64,000 nt of DNA from Microbacterium sp. Au-Mic1 (GCF_021341785.1 NZ_JAJTTF010000006.1:239461-303460); one strand, 5' to 3'; counted from the first letter of the stretch, positions 45,259-55,295 are shown. Numbers and translations are program-made. The notes: generated by a model not told the origin, from the sequence alone.

Positions 45259-47202
45259 ATGACGGATCCGATCACCTCGCCACTGCGCGCGATCCCCGCC
45301 TGGGCGGTGCTGCAGCGCCGCCTCTTCGACGAGGTCGAGGCTGCCCGGCGGCTGTTCGCCGAGCGCTACACGCGGCCCGACGGACGCCTGCGCGGCGTCG
45401 CGGAGTTCGAGGACCGCGACGGCGTCGACGACCTGTACGAGCCCTTCTTCAATTGGCCGGCGTTCTACGCCCTCGGCGGCGCGGATGAAGCGCTCGCCGA
45501 CGCCAAGCGATGCTGGGAGGGCGTGACCGCGCAGCTCACCGAGGCCGGCATGCTCACCGGGGAGTACGAGAACGGATACGACTGGTTCCACCAGGGCGAG
45601 TCAGTGCTGCTGTTCGCCGGCATCCGAGCCGCCGACCCGTCGGATGCGGCCTTCGCCGAGCGCGCGCGGCGCTTCGCGGCCCTGTTCACCGACCCGGCGC
45701 ACGGCAACTACGACGCCGAGCGCAACATCATCCGCGCCCCGCACAACGGCGCGCTCGGCGCCCGGGCCGGTCTCGAGGATCCGCAGCCGGAGGGAACCCC
45801 GCACGCAGGCGGTGTGCGCCCTTATTCGGCAGATCGCGCCGAGATGCGCCCCTACGGCCTGCCGATCCACGGGCTCGACGGGATCACGACGTGGGACGAC
45901 CTGGCCGACCCCGCGAACGCGCAGCGGATGGCGGACGAGATGCAGCGCCGCGCAGCGGGCGACGTCCCGGTGAACCTCGCCGCCACCTCGCTGCCCGCGC
46001 TGCGCTGGCTGGACGATGCCGACGACGCATCGGCGGCCTGGATCCGCCGCTACGTCGAAGGCTGGCTCGCCCGTGCCGACGCGAACGGCGGGCTGCTGCC
46101 CGACAACGTCGGCCCCGACGGCACGGTCGGCGCCCTGCAGGAGGGGCGATGGTGGGGCGGCCACTACGGATGGACCTGGCCGCACGGGTTCCACTCCGTC
46201 GCCATGAGCGCCCTGATCGGCGCGCTCAACCACTCGCTCGTCACCGGCCGCGACGACGCCCTGGATCTGGTGCGGCCCGCACTCGACGCCGTGCTGGCGC
46301 AGGCGATCACCGGATCCGTGGAGGACTCCACGTACAGCCTGCGCGGCGGCTGGCGCGCGCGCCTCGGCGCGGCCGCCGCGGCACCCGGCCTGCTCGTGCC
46401 GTACCGGTACGGCATCGACGGCTGGTTCGACTTCGGACCGCTGCAGCTCGACGTGCCGGTGTGGTTGTGGTGGTGGAGCCGAACGACGACCGACCGCGCA
46501 CTGCTGGACCTCGCCCGCGCGGGTCTGCCTGCGCAAGCCGACCTCGTGGCGCCGTTCCGCGACAAGGAGGAGGCAGGGCACGAGGCCGGGTGGGTCGCGT
46601 ACCTCAGTGGTGAGCTGCCCGACTACCCGGAACGAGCGCTCGAGATGGCGCTCGGCCAGGTCTCACGCCGCGTGGCGATGATGCTCGGCGACGATACCGA
46701 CCCTGACGCGTCGCACCTGCACTTCTGGCAGCGCGTGAACCCCGTGGTCACCGAGGTGCTCACGCAGCTCGTCGGCGGAGCCCCGCAGATGCTCTACAAC
46801 GGCGGCCTGCCGTTCACGGCGCTGCGCTACGAGGACGTCGACCGCGCACGCCCCGGACTCCCCCGCGACGTGGCGGCGCTCGTGCACCGCATCGACGACG
46901 CGGGCATCGGGCTGCGCCTGGTCAACACCTCCGTCGTGCACGCCCGCACCGTGCGGATCCGCGGCGGCCGCTTCGGCGCCGACCGGATCGTGCGCGTCTC
47001 CGCGACCGCGGAGACTCCGGGGGCGTTCCCCGGCGCATCCGGTTCCTATCGTGCCCCGGCGAATCCGGCGCGCACCACCACCTGGAGCTGCGACGACGAC
47101 CTCGTCGTCACCCTGCCGCCGGCGCACGCCGCCGACCTCGACCTGATCATCGCCCGCGGGGCCGGAACGCCCCGCCTGCACCCTTCCGGAGGAGACGCAT
47201 GA
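45259..47202 (+). CDS. Uncharacterised 647-residue protein, possible alpha/alpha-toroid glycan enzyme
   Basis: I do not recognise a named family. The protein is rich in Trp and aromatic clusters (FFNWPAFYALGG, GYDWFHQGESVLLFAG, RWWGGHYGWTWPHGFHS, VWLWWWSRTTTDRALL) spaced among predicted helices. That is the look of an (alpha/alpha)6 toroid used by several glycoside hydrolases and polysaccharide lyases. The last 120 residues read as a beta-sandwich (VRIRGGRFGADRIVRV). There is no signal peptide, so it would act inside the cell on imported material. It is coupled to the RraA gene by a 4-nt overlap. The fold is a guess from sequence pattern; catalytic residues cannot be named. Confidence 0.75.
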   Translation: MTDPITSPLRAIPAWAVLQRRLFDEVEAARRLFAERYTRPDGRLRGVAEFEDRDGVDDLYEPFFNWPAFYALGGADEALADAKRCWEGVTAQLTEAGMLTGEYENGYDWFHQGESVLLFAGIRAADPSDAAFAERARRFAALFTDPAHGNYDAERNIIRAPHNGALGARAGLEDPQPEGTPHAGGVRPYSADRAEMRPYGLPIHGLDGITTWDDLADPANAQRMADEMQRRAAGDVPVNLAATSLPALRWLDDADDASAAWIRRYVEGWLARADANGGLLPDNVGPDGTVGALQEGRWWGGHYGWTWPHGFHSVAMSALIGALNHSLVTGRDDALDLVRPALDAVLAQAITGSVEDSTYSLRGGWRARLGAAAAAPGLLVPYRYGIDGWFDFGPLQLDVPVWLWWWSRTTTDRALLDLARAGLPAQADLVAPFRDKEEAGHEAGWVAYLSGELPDYPERALEMALGQVSRRVAMMLGDDTDPDASHLHFWQRVNPVVTEVLTQLVGGAPQMLYNGGLPFTALRYEDVDRARPGLPRDVAALVHRIDDAGIGLRLVNTSVVHARTVRIRGGRFGADRIVRVSATAETPGAFPGASGSYRAPANPARTTTWSCDDDLVVTLPPAHAADLDLIIARGAGTPRLHPSGGDA

Positions 47203-47981
47203 GCGCCGACCTGATCCGCCCCGATTTCGCCCTGCCCGTGCGCGGCGGCGCCTACGCCCGCCCGCCCCGCGGCCTCATCGACGACTTCGGCGGCGTCTCC
47301 TCGGCCACCGCGTGCGCCAAGCTGCACGGCCTGGGCATCCGGCACAGCTACATCGACGGCCCCGAGCCGCTGACGGCCGGCAGCCGCGTGGTCGGATCCG
47401 CCCTCACCCTGCAGTTCATGCCGCAACGCGAGGACATGGCATCCGGGCAGGGGCAGGAGTACGCCGAGCGGCACACCGCGCTCTGGCACGTGCTGGAGGC
47501 CGTGCAACCGGGCGACGTGCTCGTGATCCAGGCCTACGGCAGCCGCTTCTCGGGCTGCATCGGCGACATCCTCGCGCGCTACTTCGCGCGCAAGGGCGGC
47601 GCGGGGATCGTCGTGGACGGGCGGATCCGGGACGCGGGACGCATCCGGGAGCTCGGCATCCCGGTCTGGTCCACGGGCACGACGCCGCACTACGCCTCGC
47701 AGTCGGAGCTGGTGCCGTGGGCCTACGACGTGCCGGTGGCCGTCGGCGGCGCGCTGTGCATGCCCGGGGACCTCGTCGTCGCCGACGACGACGGGTCGGT
47801 GGTCGTGCCGCAGGCGATGGCCCGCCAGGTGATCGACTCGGCGCGCGATCATGAGGAGTGGGAGGTGTTCAGCCGCACGCGTCTCGACGAGGGCGCCCGG
47901 CTGAGCGACTACTACCCGCTCACCCCCGACACCCGCGAGGAGTACGAGGCATGGCGTTCCGTGCAGAGCTCCGTCCGCTGA
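47199..47981 (+). CDS. RraA-family protein (possible 2-keto acid aldolase/decarboxylase)
   Basis: 260 residues. Contains the RraA-like core GDVLVIQAYGSRFSGCIGDILARYFARKG (in part) and GIVVDGRIRDAGRIRELGIPVW, with the Asp-Arg pattern (DGRIRD) seen in HMG/CHA aldolase-type members that bind Mg2+. GDLVVADDDGSVVVPQAMA is also typical. True RraA proteins are about 160 residues; this longer form is found in sugar-acid catabolic loci. A retro-aldol or decarboxylation step after the dehydrogenase and lactonase is plausible here. The start overlaps the previous gene by 4 nt. Confidence 0.85.
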   Translation: MSADLIRPDFALPVRGGAYARPPRGLIDDFGGVSSATACAKLHGLGIRHSYIDGPEPLTAGSRVVGSALTLQFMPQREDMASGQGQEYAERHTALWHVLEAVQPGDVLVIQAYGSRFSGCIGDILARYFARKGGAGIVVDGRIRDAGRIRELGIPVWSTGTTPHYASQSELVPWAYDVPVAVGGALCMPGDLVVADDDGSVVVPQAMARQVIDSARDHEEWEVFSRTRLDEGARLSDYYPLTPDTREEYEAWRSVQSSVR

Positions 47982-48979
47982 ACCCGGCCCCCGTCCGCGG
48001 CGTCCCGCTGCGCGACGATCTCGGGCTCGGCTGCGCCCCGATCGGCAACCTCTACACGCCGGTCGCCGACGCCGACGCCGTCGCGACGGTGCGCGCGGCG
48101 CTCGACGACGGCGTGCGCTACTTCGACACGGCGCCGCACTATGGCGCCGGGGAGAGCGAGCGGCGACTCGGGATGGCGCTCGAGGGCGTGCCGCGGGACG
48201 CCTACGTGATCGCGACCAAGGTCGGCCGGCGGATCGTCGACGCATCCGGGGATCCGGTTCCCGGATCCGCGACCGGCCAGGACACGGTCGCCGACCTCAG
48301 CCGCGACGGCGTGCTGCGCAGCCTCGACGCGAGCCTCGAGCGCCTGCGCACCGACCGGATCGACCTGCTGCACCTGCATGACCCGCTCGACGTCGAGGCC
48401 GGCCTCGACGGGGCGATGACCGCGCTCGCGGAGCTGCGCGAGCAGGGGGTCGTGCGGGCGATCGGCGTCGGGCTCGGCAAGCTGCCGCCCCTGCTCCGCT
48501 TCACGGCCGAGGCGCCGGTCGACGTGATCATGGAGGCGGGGCGACTCACCCTGCTCGACCGCACGGCGGAGGAGGAACTCATGCCCCTCGCCGACGAGCG
48601 CGGGATCGGCGTCATCGCCGCGGGTGTCTACAACACCGGGATCCTGGTCGCGCCCGAGACCGCGCCGTACTACGAGTACAGGCCCGCACCGCCGGCTCTC
48701 GTCGCGCGCGCCCTCGCGCTGCAGGACGCCTGCCGCGCGCACGGGGTGGAACTGGCGACGGCCGCCGCGCGGTTCCCGCTGGGTCGCGGCGCCGAGGCCG
48801 TCGTGATCGGCGCACGCACGCCGGCCGAGGTGCACGCGTTCGCCCGCGGCCGCGACGTCGCGATCCCCGAGGAGCTGTGGCTGGAACTGGACCGGATCGC
48901 CCTGGCTCCGGCTGCACCCTCGCGCACCGGGACCTCGCCCCTCGGGGCAGCTTCTCCGGCGCCGTCCTCCGGACGCTGA
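47951..48979 (+). CDS. Aldo/keto reductase, aldose 1-dehydrogenase-like
   Basis: 342 residues. AKR barrel with GVRYFDTAPHYGAGESERRL (Asp, Tyr), VIATKVGR (Lys) and IDLLHLHDP (His) as the catalytic tetrad. The DTAPHYGAGESE wording and VGRRIVDASGDPVPGS region match D-threo-aldose / L-fucose 1-dehydrogenases, which oxidise sugars such as L-fucose or D-arabinose to lactones with NAD(P)+. It overlaps the RraA gene by 31 nt; no later in-frame start looks better. The next gene is a lactonase-like amidohydrolase, in keeping with this reaction. Confidence 0.85.
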   Translation: MAFRAELRPLNPAPVRGVPLRDDLGLGCAPIGNLYTPVADADAVATVRAALDDGVRYFDTAPHYGAGESERRLGMALEGVPRDAYVIATKVGRRIVDASGDPVPGSATGQDTVADLSRDGVLRSLDASLERLRTDRIDLLHLHDPLDVEAGLDGAMTALAELREQGVVRAIGVGLGKLPPLLRFTAEAPVDVIMEAGRLTLLDRTAEEELMPLADERGIGVIAAGVYNTGILVAPETAPYYEYRPAPPALVARALALQDACRAHGVELATAAARFPLGRGAEAVVIGARTPAEVHAFARGRDVAIPEELWLELDRIALAPAAPSRTGTSPLGAASPAPSSGR

Positions 48980-49812
48980 TGCGGATCCTCGACGCGCACG
49001 TGCACCTGTGGGACGTCGACGCCGTGCCGATCCCGTGGTTCCGCGACGATCTGGGCCTGCCCCGGCGCGCGCTGCCGCACGCGCTGGGCGCACTGCTTCG
49101 TGCGGCGGGCGTCGCGGGCGCGGTCGCCGTGCAGGCCGCGGACTCCGTCGCCGAGGCCCGCTGGCTGACCGCGATCGCCGCGACGGACCCGCTCGTGCAC
49201 CGGGTGGTGCTGCAGTACGAGCCGGCACCGCGCCGACCGCTCGGCCTGACCGCGGCCGTGCCGGATGTCCTCCCGGCGGACCCCGACACCACCCGCACCA
49301 CCGTCGCCGGGATCCGCGCGGCCGTCCCGCAGTTCGCCGCCGACCTCTCCGACGTCGCCGGCCTCGACGATCTCGCCACGGCGGCGGGCGACGCCGGACT
49401 CGTGGTGGAGCTGCTGCTGCGGCCTGAGCAGCTGCGGGGCGCGACGGCGCTCGCGCATCGGCACCCCGCCACCGCATTCGTGGCATGTCATCTGGGGCTC
49501 GGGACGGCGGAAGCGGATCGGCCCTGGTTCGCCGACCTCGCCGCCCTGGCCGCCGAGCCGAACGCGCACGCCAAGACCTCGGGCCTGGTGCACCCCGACC
49601 GGTCGCAGGCAGAACTGGCGCGGATCCTCTCCGCAGCCGTCGACGCCTTCGGCGCCGACCGCCTGATGCACGGCAGCGACTGGCCGATCTCGGCGCGGCA
49701 CACCCCGTACCCCGATGTCGCAGAACGCATCGCCGAGGCGCTTCCCGCCCTCGCCGCCGCCGACGCTGAGGCGTTCTGGTCGGGCTCCGCCGCCCGGCTG
49801 TACCGGCTCTGA
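48979..49812 (+). CDS. Amidohydrolase, fuconolactonase-like
   Basis: 277 residues of the amidohydrolase-2 family. The N-terminal metal motif is DAHVHLWDVDAVPIPWF; further motifs are VACHLGLG and MHGSDWPISARHTPY. This DAHVHLWD ... GSDWP pattern is that of L-fucono- and L-rhamnono-lactonases, which hydrolyse sugar lactones. The one-base overlap (TGATG) with the aldose dehydrogenase gene suggests that it opens the lactone made by that enzyme. It is the last gene of the operon and meets the GntR gene end to end. Confidence 0.85.
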   Translation: MRILDAHVHLWDVDAVPIPWFRDDLGLPRRALPHALGALLRAAGVAGAVAVQAADSVAEARWLTAIAATDPLVHRVVLQYEPAPRRPLGLTAAVPDVLPADPDTTRTTVAGIRAAVPQFAADLSDVAGLDDLATAAGDAGLVVELLLRPEQLRGATALAHRHPATAFVACHLGLGTAEADRPWFADLAALAAEPNAHAKTSGLVHPDRSQAELARILSAAVDAFGADRLMHGSDWPISARHTPYPDVAERIAEALPALAAADAEAFWSGSAARLYRL

Positions 49813-49835
49813 CGCCGCGCCGGGACGCGGGGCGC

Positions 49836-50498
49836 TCAGTCGCTCAGGAGCGTGCCGGCCGCGTGCGCGCGGAACAGCGCCGAGGCGGCCTCCGCGTCGC
49901 CTCCGTCGAGCACGTCGAGCAGGCCCTTGTGCCAGTCCGCGACCTCGTGCCAGTCGCCGGTGAAGGCCGGGTCGCCGAGTACGTGCATCACGCGGAGGCT
50001 CGGCTCGAGCAGATCCCACATGCGCGGCAGGTAGACGTTGCCGCTCGCCTCGATCACCGTGCGATGGAACACGAAATCGAGCTCGCGGAAGCCCGACAGA
50101 TCCGACGACTCGGCGGCGGCGTGCATCTGGTCGATGAGTTCGATGAGCGCACCCCGTCGCTCGTCGTCGAGGGCTCCGCAGGCGAGCCGTCCGGCGAGCG
50201 CCTCCAGTTCGACGCGAGCGATCTTGGCCTGGGCCGCCTCTTCCGGCGAGTAACTCGCCACGAAGCTGCCCAGGTGCCGCACCTGCGACACCAGCCCCTC
50301 GTGCGCGAGCCGCTTCAGGGCGTCGCGCACCGGCGCCTGACTGACTTGGAGCTGACGCGCCAACTGCGACTCCACCAGCTGCTCGCCGGGAGCCAGCGTG
50401 GACTCCTTGATCATCGCCTTGATCATCGCGTAGATCTGATCCGACAGCAGCCCTCGCTGCAGGTTCGTCGAGGCCAGCGCATCCGTCATGCTGCTCAT
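49836..50498 (-). CDS. GntR-family (FCD) regulator of the 42-55 kb locus
   Basis: 220 residues. Winged helix RQLQVSQAPVRDALKRLAHE (about residues 48-67), then an FCD domain with DFVFHRTVIEASGN and the metal-site His residues (HEVADWHKGL). ATG 50498 and ATG 50489 are both possible starts. It is the third gene of the minus-strand operon, 10 nt after the SGNH gene. An operator-like sequence overlaps that junction, and related ones precede both operons of the locus, so it is the probable local repressor. Confidence 0.87.
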   Translation of the reverse strand: MSSMTDALASTNLQRGLLSDQIYAMIKAMIKESTLAPGEQLVESQLARQLQVSQAPVRDALKRLAHEGLVSQVRHLGSFVASYSPEEAAQAKIARVELEALAGRLACGALDDERRGALIELIDQMHAAAESSDLSGFRELDFVFHRTVIEASGNVYLPRMWDLLEPSLRVMHVLGDPAFTGDWHEVADWHKGLLDVLDGGDAEAASALFRAHAAGTLLSD

Positions 50499-50507
50499 TC
50501 TAGATCC

Positions 50508-50525
50508 GTTATCGACTATCGCTAA
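50508..50525 (-). promoter_or_regulatory. Operator-like site 2, at the start of the GntR gene
   Basis: GTTATCGACTATCGCTAA contains ATCGACTATC (50511-50520), identical to bases 55304-55313 at site 3. It overlaps the stop codon of the SGNH gene and lies 10 nt before the GntR start, so it could serve an internal, autoregulated promoter. Confidence 0.55.
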
Positions 50526-51114
50526 TGATGGACGCGGCCGTCCATGCGTCCGCGATCAGGCGGGATCCGACGGGGGTGGGGTGCACCCCGTCAGGAGCCA
50601 GCTCGGCCGGCGCCCGGTCGCGCGCGGCCGCCGCGAAGACGCCGTCCAGCGGCACGAACGCCGCGCCGAACTCCCCTGCGATCTCCGCCACGACGGCACG
50701 CTTCTCGTCGAGGTCGTCCCGCCACGCGCGCTGCTCCGGCGCGGGCGGCAGGAAGAACGGCTCCATCAGGATCAGCCGCGGCTCGTGCGCGGCCATGACG
50801 GCGTCGAGCAACCGCCGATACGTCGCCGCGTACCGCTCGGTCGGAGTCGGGTCAGCGCTGTCATAGCGGCGCAGCATCTCGTTCACCCCGACGAACACCG
50901 TCAGCAGCTCGGGCGCGGTCGGCATCAGCTCGGCGTCCCACCGCGCCGCGAGGTCCGCGACCCGGTTGCCGGCGATACCCAGGTTGCGCACTGTGGCACC
51001 ACCCGCGATCAGTCCGGGCGCGAGCAGCGACACATAGCCGTCGCCGAAGGATCCGTGATCGGCGCGGTCGCGCCCCGCATCCGTGATCGAGTCTCCGATG
51101 AACGTCACGCGCAT
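50509..51114 (-). CDS. SGNH/GDSL esterase (probable carbohydrate acetylesterase)
   Basis: 201 residues, beginning [17 protein letters not shown] with the nucleophile Ser in block I (GDSIT). NLGIAGN (block II Gly), VFVGVNEM (block III, Asn-Glu in place of the common Asn-Asp) and APDGVHPTPVG (block V Asp and His) follow. It resembles intracellular acetylxylan or rhamnogalacturonan acetylesterases. There is no signal peptide. The start overlaps the end of the beta-helix gene by 10 nt; upstream open frame is only the antisense-like extension of that gene. It probably deacetylates imported oligosaccharides of the same polymer. Confidence 0.87.
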   Translation of the reverse strand: MRVTFIGDSITDAGRDRADHGSFGDGYVSLLAPGLIAGGATVRNLGIAGNRVADLAARWDAELMPTAPELLTVFVGVNEMLRRYDSADPTPTERYAATYRRLLDAVMAAHEPRLILMEPFFLPPAPEQRAWRDDLDEKRAVVAEIAGEFGAAFVPLDGVFAAAARDRAPAELAPDGVHPTPVGSRLIADAWTAASIISDSR

Positions 51115-54100
51115 CGCGGCACCTCTTCCTCGTCCTGCTTGATCTTCGGCCGCACCGAGATGTCGAGCGTCGTGGTCTGGCCCAGATAGGAGATCGTCAG
51201 CGTCTGGCGCGGATGCACCTTGCGACTGTCGAATCCGCTCACCATATCCGCCGCGACCTGCGCGCTCGTGAGCGTGCCATCGCTCCAGCGCACGCCCACG
51301 ACCATCCCGGTGACGTCGAGGTCGTCGCCGACCACGTAGCGAGTCTTCGGATCCGCGTCCGCGGCCCAGCAGATGCCCGTGACCGTCGCCGGCGGCGGGG
51401 TGGGGCGCACCCTCAGGCTGTTGGTCTTCGCGTAGTGATAGAGGTTGAAGAACCCATCCGCCCCGATGCGCAGGTTCTGCCGTGCGTCGAGGGTGTTCCA
51501 CACCGTCTTCCCGTCCACCCGCAGCACCACCCGGGTGCCGCCGGCCTCCTTCACGGCGCCCACCTCGATGCGGTGCGTGCTGTTCGGCGCGATCACGGTG
51601 TTCGGGATGACGTCGAGCATGGTCTGGCCGGGCGACCAGCTCTGGAACTCGAACGTGTCCTCCTTGACGATCACGAGGTAGCCGGTGTTGGAGTTCTGCC
51701 AGGCCGGAATCCCGGTCTGATCGGAGCGAACCTGGAATCCGTACCAGCCGCCGTCGAAGGCGCCGAAGTCGGCGTCGAACTGCAGCAGACCGTCGCCGAA
51801 GCGTTCGGCCTTGTAGCCGTGCACGCCCTGTCCGCTGATCGTCACGCCCGTGTCGCCGACCGAGATCGCGTCGGACGCGCTCCAGTTCGCGCCGTCGGTC
51901 AGCTGCGCGTCGAGACGCACAGTCGGATACGTCGCGTCGACCACGGTCACGGCGACGGCGGCGGTCGCCGTCGGCTCGGCCACGCTGGCGGCCGTGATCG
52001 TGGTGGATCCGGCGCCGACCGCGGTGATCCGCCCTGCGGCATCGACCGTCGCGACGGCGGCGTCGGCGCTCGTCCACGCCACCCGCAGGTCGCTCGCATC
52101 CTCCGGCGCGATCTTCGCGGCGACCGACCGTCGTTCGCCCACGTTCATCGACACCGGTGAGGCGTCGACGGTCACACCCGTCACGGGCACGGCGGAGATC
52201 GAGAAGCCGATGTCGTCGAGATCCAGCGAGGGGTAGCCCTCGACGTAGAAGCCGACGCGTCCTGCCGCCCCCGGCGCGGGGTCCGCGCCGTCGAGTACGA
52301 GCTTTCCACCCACGGAGATCCTGACGCGTCCATCCTGCACCGCGATCCGCACGTGCGACGTCCTGCCGTCGGGCAGCGCCTGATCGACCGGGAGCACCTT
52401 CTCGGCGACGGCCTTCCAGCCGTCGTCGAAGACGGTCCACGTGGGCCCGGCGGCCGCGTTGCGGTAGCGGATGTATCCGCCGCCCTTGCCGTTGCGGTCG
52501 TAGATCACCAGGCCGGAGCCGGTGGCCGCGGGGCCGGCCGGAGTGGTGACGTCGAGGTCGAGCACGAACGAGGTGAAGTCACGCGGGAGCACGGCGTTCG
52601 CACCCTTGACGATCCGGTACACGTGGTCGCCGGTGCCGTCGTCGACGACCTTGCGGTTCGGATCCGTCGGCCAGCCGTTCGATCCCGACTCGAAGTCGGT
52701 GAAGTGCAGCACGCCGTCGCCCTCGTCGACCGTCACCGCGATCGTGGCCGTGAGCGCAGGGTTCGACGCGGCGGTCGCGGTGACCGTCGTCGCACCCGGA
52801 GCGGCGCCGGAGATGGTGCCGTCGGCGGAGACCGTGGCGATCGCCGGGTCCGCGGAAGCGTAGGTGAGCCTCGCATCGGCCGCGTTCCACGGGAGCGGCA
52901 CCGCGGCCGCGCGCAGGTCGTGTCCGACGTCGACCCGCACCGCGCCGCTCTGGAAGGCGATGCCCTCGAGCGCCACCTTGTCGGGAGACCCGGACTGCCC
53001 GATCCGGCCCTGCACGCCGATCTTGTCGAACGCGATGGCCTGGAATCCGGGAATCTGCGAGAACACCGCGGCATCCGGCTTGAGCCGGTAGTCGCCCTTC
53101 GCCGCGTCGACGAAGCCCGGATCCGCCGTCGCCACCACGTTGCTGTCGTAGTTCAGCAGGTTCTTGCCGTCCTTGGCACCCTGGGCGTTGAGACCGGAGG
53201 GCTTGCGGTTCGGGTTCCACACCACGTTCTGGGCGAACGTGCTGTGGTTCGGGAAGTAGTGGTCGTCCTGGAAGAAGTGGCCCAGCTCGGGGTACTTCTC
53301 CAGATACGGCGTTCCGACGAAATCGTTGTTGTCGGCGAACACCTTCTTCCAGGCGGGCATGTAGTCGCGGTCCACCACGTTGCCCTCCTGGTTCCCCATC
53401 CACTGCTCGTAGTTGTCGTAGGGCACGAGGTTGTCGATGAAGATGTTGTTGCGCGCCTCGATGTAGTCGGCGGATCCGCTCTTGATGCCCGAGTTGCCCA
53501 TGTTCACGAAGATGTTCTTCGTGATGGTGAGGTCCCACGTGAAGTTGTCCGCGTAGATCCCCTCGACGCCGGCCATGCCGACCCCGATGTCGTGGAAGTA
53601 GTTCTCGGTGAACACGTGACCGCGCTGCTGCGGGGTCTGACCGGAGTTCATGTAGATCGCGCCGAGATCGTGGAACTGCTTGCAGACGTCGTAGACCTCG
53701 TTGCGCTCGAACAGGTGGTCGTTGCCGTACACGATGATCCCCGGATGCGGAGCGTCGTGGATCTTGTTGTTCTTCGCGATGTTGCCGACCCCGTCGAACA
53801 TCACTCCGGGGTTGTAGGCCTTGTGGTAGTAGGCGAAGTCGGCGATCTCGGAGTTCTCCACGCGGTTGCGGCCCGGGGCGAGCGTTGTCTTGTCGCCGCC
53901 CTGCAGCACGACGCCGATGCCGCCGACGTGGGTGAGCCTGCTGTCGGTCACGGCGTGGTCGGTGCCGCCGCGGTTCACCGGGATGCCGTCATAGGTGTAG
54001 CGTCCGGGCGAGTTGATGAGCACGCCACCGTCGGTGAAGTTGCGGATGTCGGCGTGCGAGACCGTGACATGCGAGCCGCCCAGGATGACGGCCGCCGTGG

Positions 54101-55181
54101 CACGACCGTACTCCATGGCGATGTCGTCGAACGTGACGTACGACGCACCGTCCGTGCGCAGCATCGGATCCTTCAGCGTCGTCACGGTGATGTCTCCGCG
54201 GCCGGCCGTGAAGGCGGCGTTCGGCATGAGATACAGCACGCCCTTGTCGCGGTCGATGTAGTACTCGCCGGGGGCGTCGAGCTCTTCGAGCAGGTTCTGC
54301 GCGAAGTGGAAATCGGGGAACCAGCTCTTCATGATCCCGCTCATCTCTCCGTAGCGCAGCGTGATCGTCTTCTTCTCCGTGTCGATCGACTGGATCTTGT
54401 TGTACGACCACTCCCAGCTGTACCCGAAGATGCCGTCGAGCCACACGTCGTCGGCCTGAGTCCAGTACTTCGGGCGGTCGTATCCGTAGGTGAACGTGCC
54501 GCCACGGTCCTGCAGGTCGGCGTCCTTGCGGGTCGGACCCGGATCGATGATGTCGCCCATCTGCACGGTGGGCTTGACCGCACCGGCGTTGGGCCAGCGG
54601 GCGAGGGTCATGCCCTGCCCTTCGATGTAGAGCTCCATGGGCGGCGTCGTGCTGACGTCGTTGGCCTTCCAGTAGCCGTGCCGGCTCAGCTGCCCGTAGT
54701 CGGTGAGGCCGAGCGCGCGCAGGTCGACCTGCTGCACGATGTCGCGCGCCGCCGGGTCGATGATGCGATCGCGCACCGCCTGGTCGGTCACGCCTGTGAA
54801 GTCGCCCTTGGGCAGCGTCCGTCCGCCGCTCAGCGTGGCGCGCTCACCCGGGTGCGACCGGTAGGTGATGGGCGCGTCGGCGGTGCCGGAGTCCTGCGCG
54901 TCGAGCTGGAACGACGCATCGCGCTGGTAGATGCCCTGGCGCAGGTACACCGTCGTGCCCTCGGCGGAGAGGGATCCGGATCCCCTCAGCGCGCGGATCC
55001 GGTCCCGCGCACCCTCGAGGGTGGCCAGGGGTGCATCGATCGCGCCGGAGGCGGCGTCATCGCCGCCGGGCGCGACGTAGAGGGCGCCGTCGTCGGCCGC
55101 CGCGGCGGCGACCGTGCCGCCGGCGGCGAGGAGGGTGCCGAGCAGAGCGGCCAGGGCGAGTGTCGTCAGTGCACGCTTCAT
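51105..55181 (-). CDS. Large secreted multidomain beta-helix protein, GH141-like
   Basis: 1358 residues. A Sec signal peptide ([20 protein letters not shown], cleavage near 29) precedes [20 protein letters not shown] and [15 protein letters not shown]. About 35-710 is a right-handed parallel beta-helix. These openings and [15 protein letters not shown] are close to GH141 proteins, a family with fucosidase and xylanase members. Then come a Big_2 Ig-like domain (735-818), a jelly-roll/LamG-like domain (825-995), a second Big_2 (997-1078), a second jelly-roll (1083-1257) and an Ig-like C-terminal domain (1263-1343). There is no sortase or membrane anchor. The start is fixed by the signal peptide. 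It is the first gene of the SGNH-GntR operon. Polysaccharide lyase is the main alternative to GH141. Confidence 0.85.
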   Translation of the reverse strand: MKRALTTLALAALLGTLLAAGGTVAAAAADDGALYVAPGGDDAASGAIDAPLATLEGARDRIRALRGSGSLSAEGTTVYLRQGIYQRDASFQLDAQDSGTADAPITYRSHPGERATLSGGRTLPKGDFTGVTDQAVRDRIIDPAARDIVQQVDLRALGLTDYGQLSRHGYWKANDVSTTPPMELYIEGQGMTLARWPNAGAVKPTVQMGDIIDPGPTRKDADLQDRGGTFTYGYDRPKYWTQADDVWLDGIFGYSWEWSYNKIQSIDTEKKTITLRYGEMSGIMKSWFPDFHFAQNLLEELDAPGEYYIDRDKGVLYLMPNAAFTAGRGDITVTTLKDPMLRTDGASYVTFDDIAMEYGRATAAVILGGSHVTVSHADIRNFTDGGVLINSPGRYTYDGIPVNRGGTDHAVTDSRLTHVGGIGVVLQGGDKTTLAPGRNRVENSEIADFAYYHKAYNPGVMFDGVGNIAKNNKIHDAPHPGIIVYGNDHLFERNEVYDVCKQFHDLGAIYMNSGQTPQQRGHVFTENYFHDIGVGMAGVEGIYADNFTWDLTITKNIFVNMGNSGIKSGSADYIEARNNIFIDNLVPYDNYEQWMGNQEGNVVDRDYMPAWKKVFADNNDFVGTPYLEKYPELGHFFQDDHYFPNHSTFAQNVVWNPNRKPSGLNAQGAKDGKNLLNYDSNVVATADPGFVDAAKGDYRLKPDAAVFSQIPGFQAIAFDKIGVQGRIGQSGSPDKVALEGIAFQSGAVRVDVGHDLRAAAVPLPWNAADARLTYASADPAIATVSADGTISGAAPGATTVTATAASNPALTATIAVTVDEGDGVLHFTDFESGSNGWPTDPNRKVVDDGTGDHVYRIVKGANAVLPRDFTSFVLDLDVTTPAGPAATGSGLVIYDRNGKGGGYIRYRNAAAGPTWTVFDDGWKAVAEKVLPVDQALPDGRTSHVRIAVQDGRVRISVGGKLVLDGADPAPGAAGRVGFYVEGYPSLDLDDIGFSISAVPVTGVTVDASPVSMNVGERRSVAAKIAPEDASDLRVAWTSADAAVATVDAAGRITAVGAGSTTITAASVAEPTATAAVAVTVVDATYPTVRLDAQLTDGANWSASDAISVGDTGVTISGQGVHGYKAERFGDGLLQFDADFGAFDGGWYGFQVRSDQTGIPAWQNSNTGYLVIVKEDTFEFQSWSPGQTMLDVIPNTVIAPNSTHRIEVGAVKEAGGTRVVLRVDGKTVWNTLDARQNLRIGADGFFNLYHYAKTNSLRVRPTPPPATVTGICWAADADPKTRYVVGDDLDVTGMVVGVRWSDGTLTSAQVAADMVSGFDSRKVHPRQTLTISYLGQTTTLDISVRPKIKQDEEEVPRCA

Positions 55182-55295
55182 CGCGTCTCCGAAATCTGGG
55201 GCGGTGCCTGTCTGGGGAGGGGACTGCGTCGTCGCTCCGCTCCAGGGGCCGGGCCCGCTCCCCCGAGTCATCGCGACTGAACGAGACACTACCGC

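Noticed and set aside
52353..55280. 975-codon open frame opposite the beta-helix gene
   Set aside because: The minus-strand protein has a signal peptide and recognisable domains, while the plus-strand translation is low complexity (Arg/Val/Asp) without motifs.
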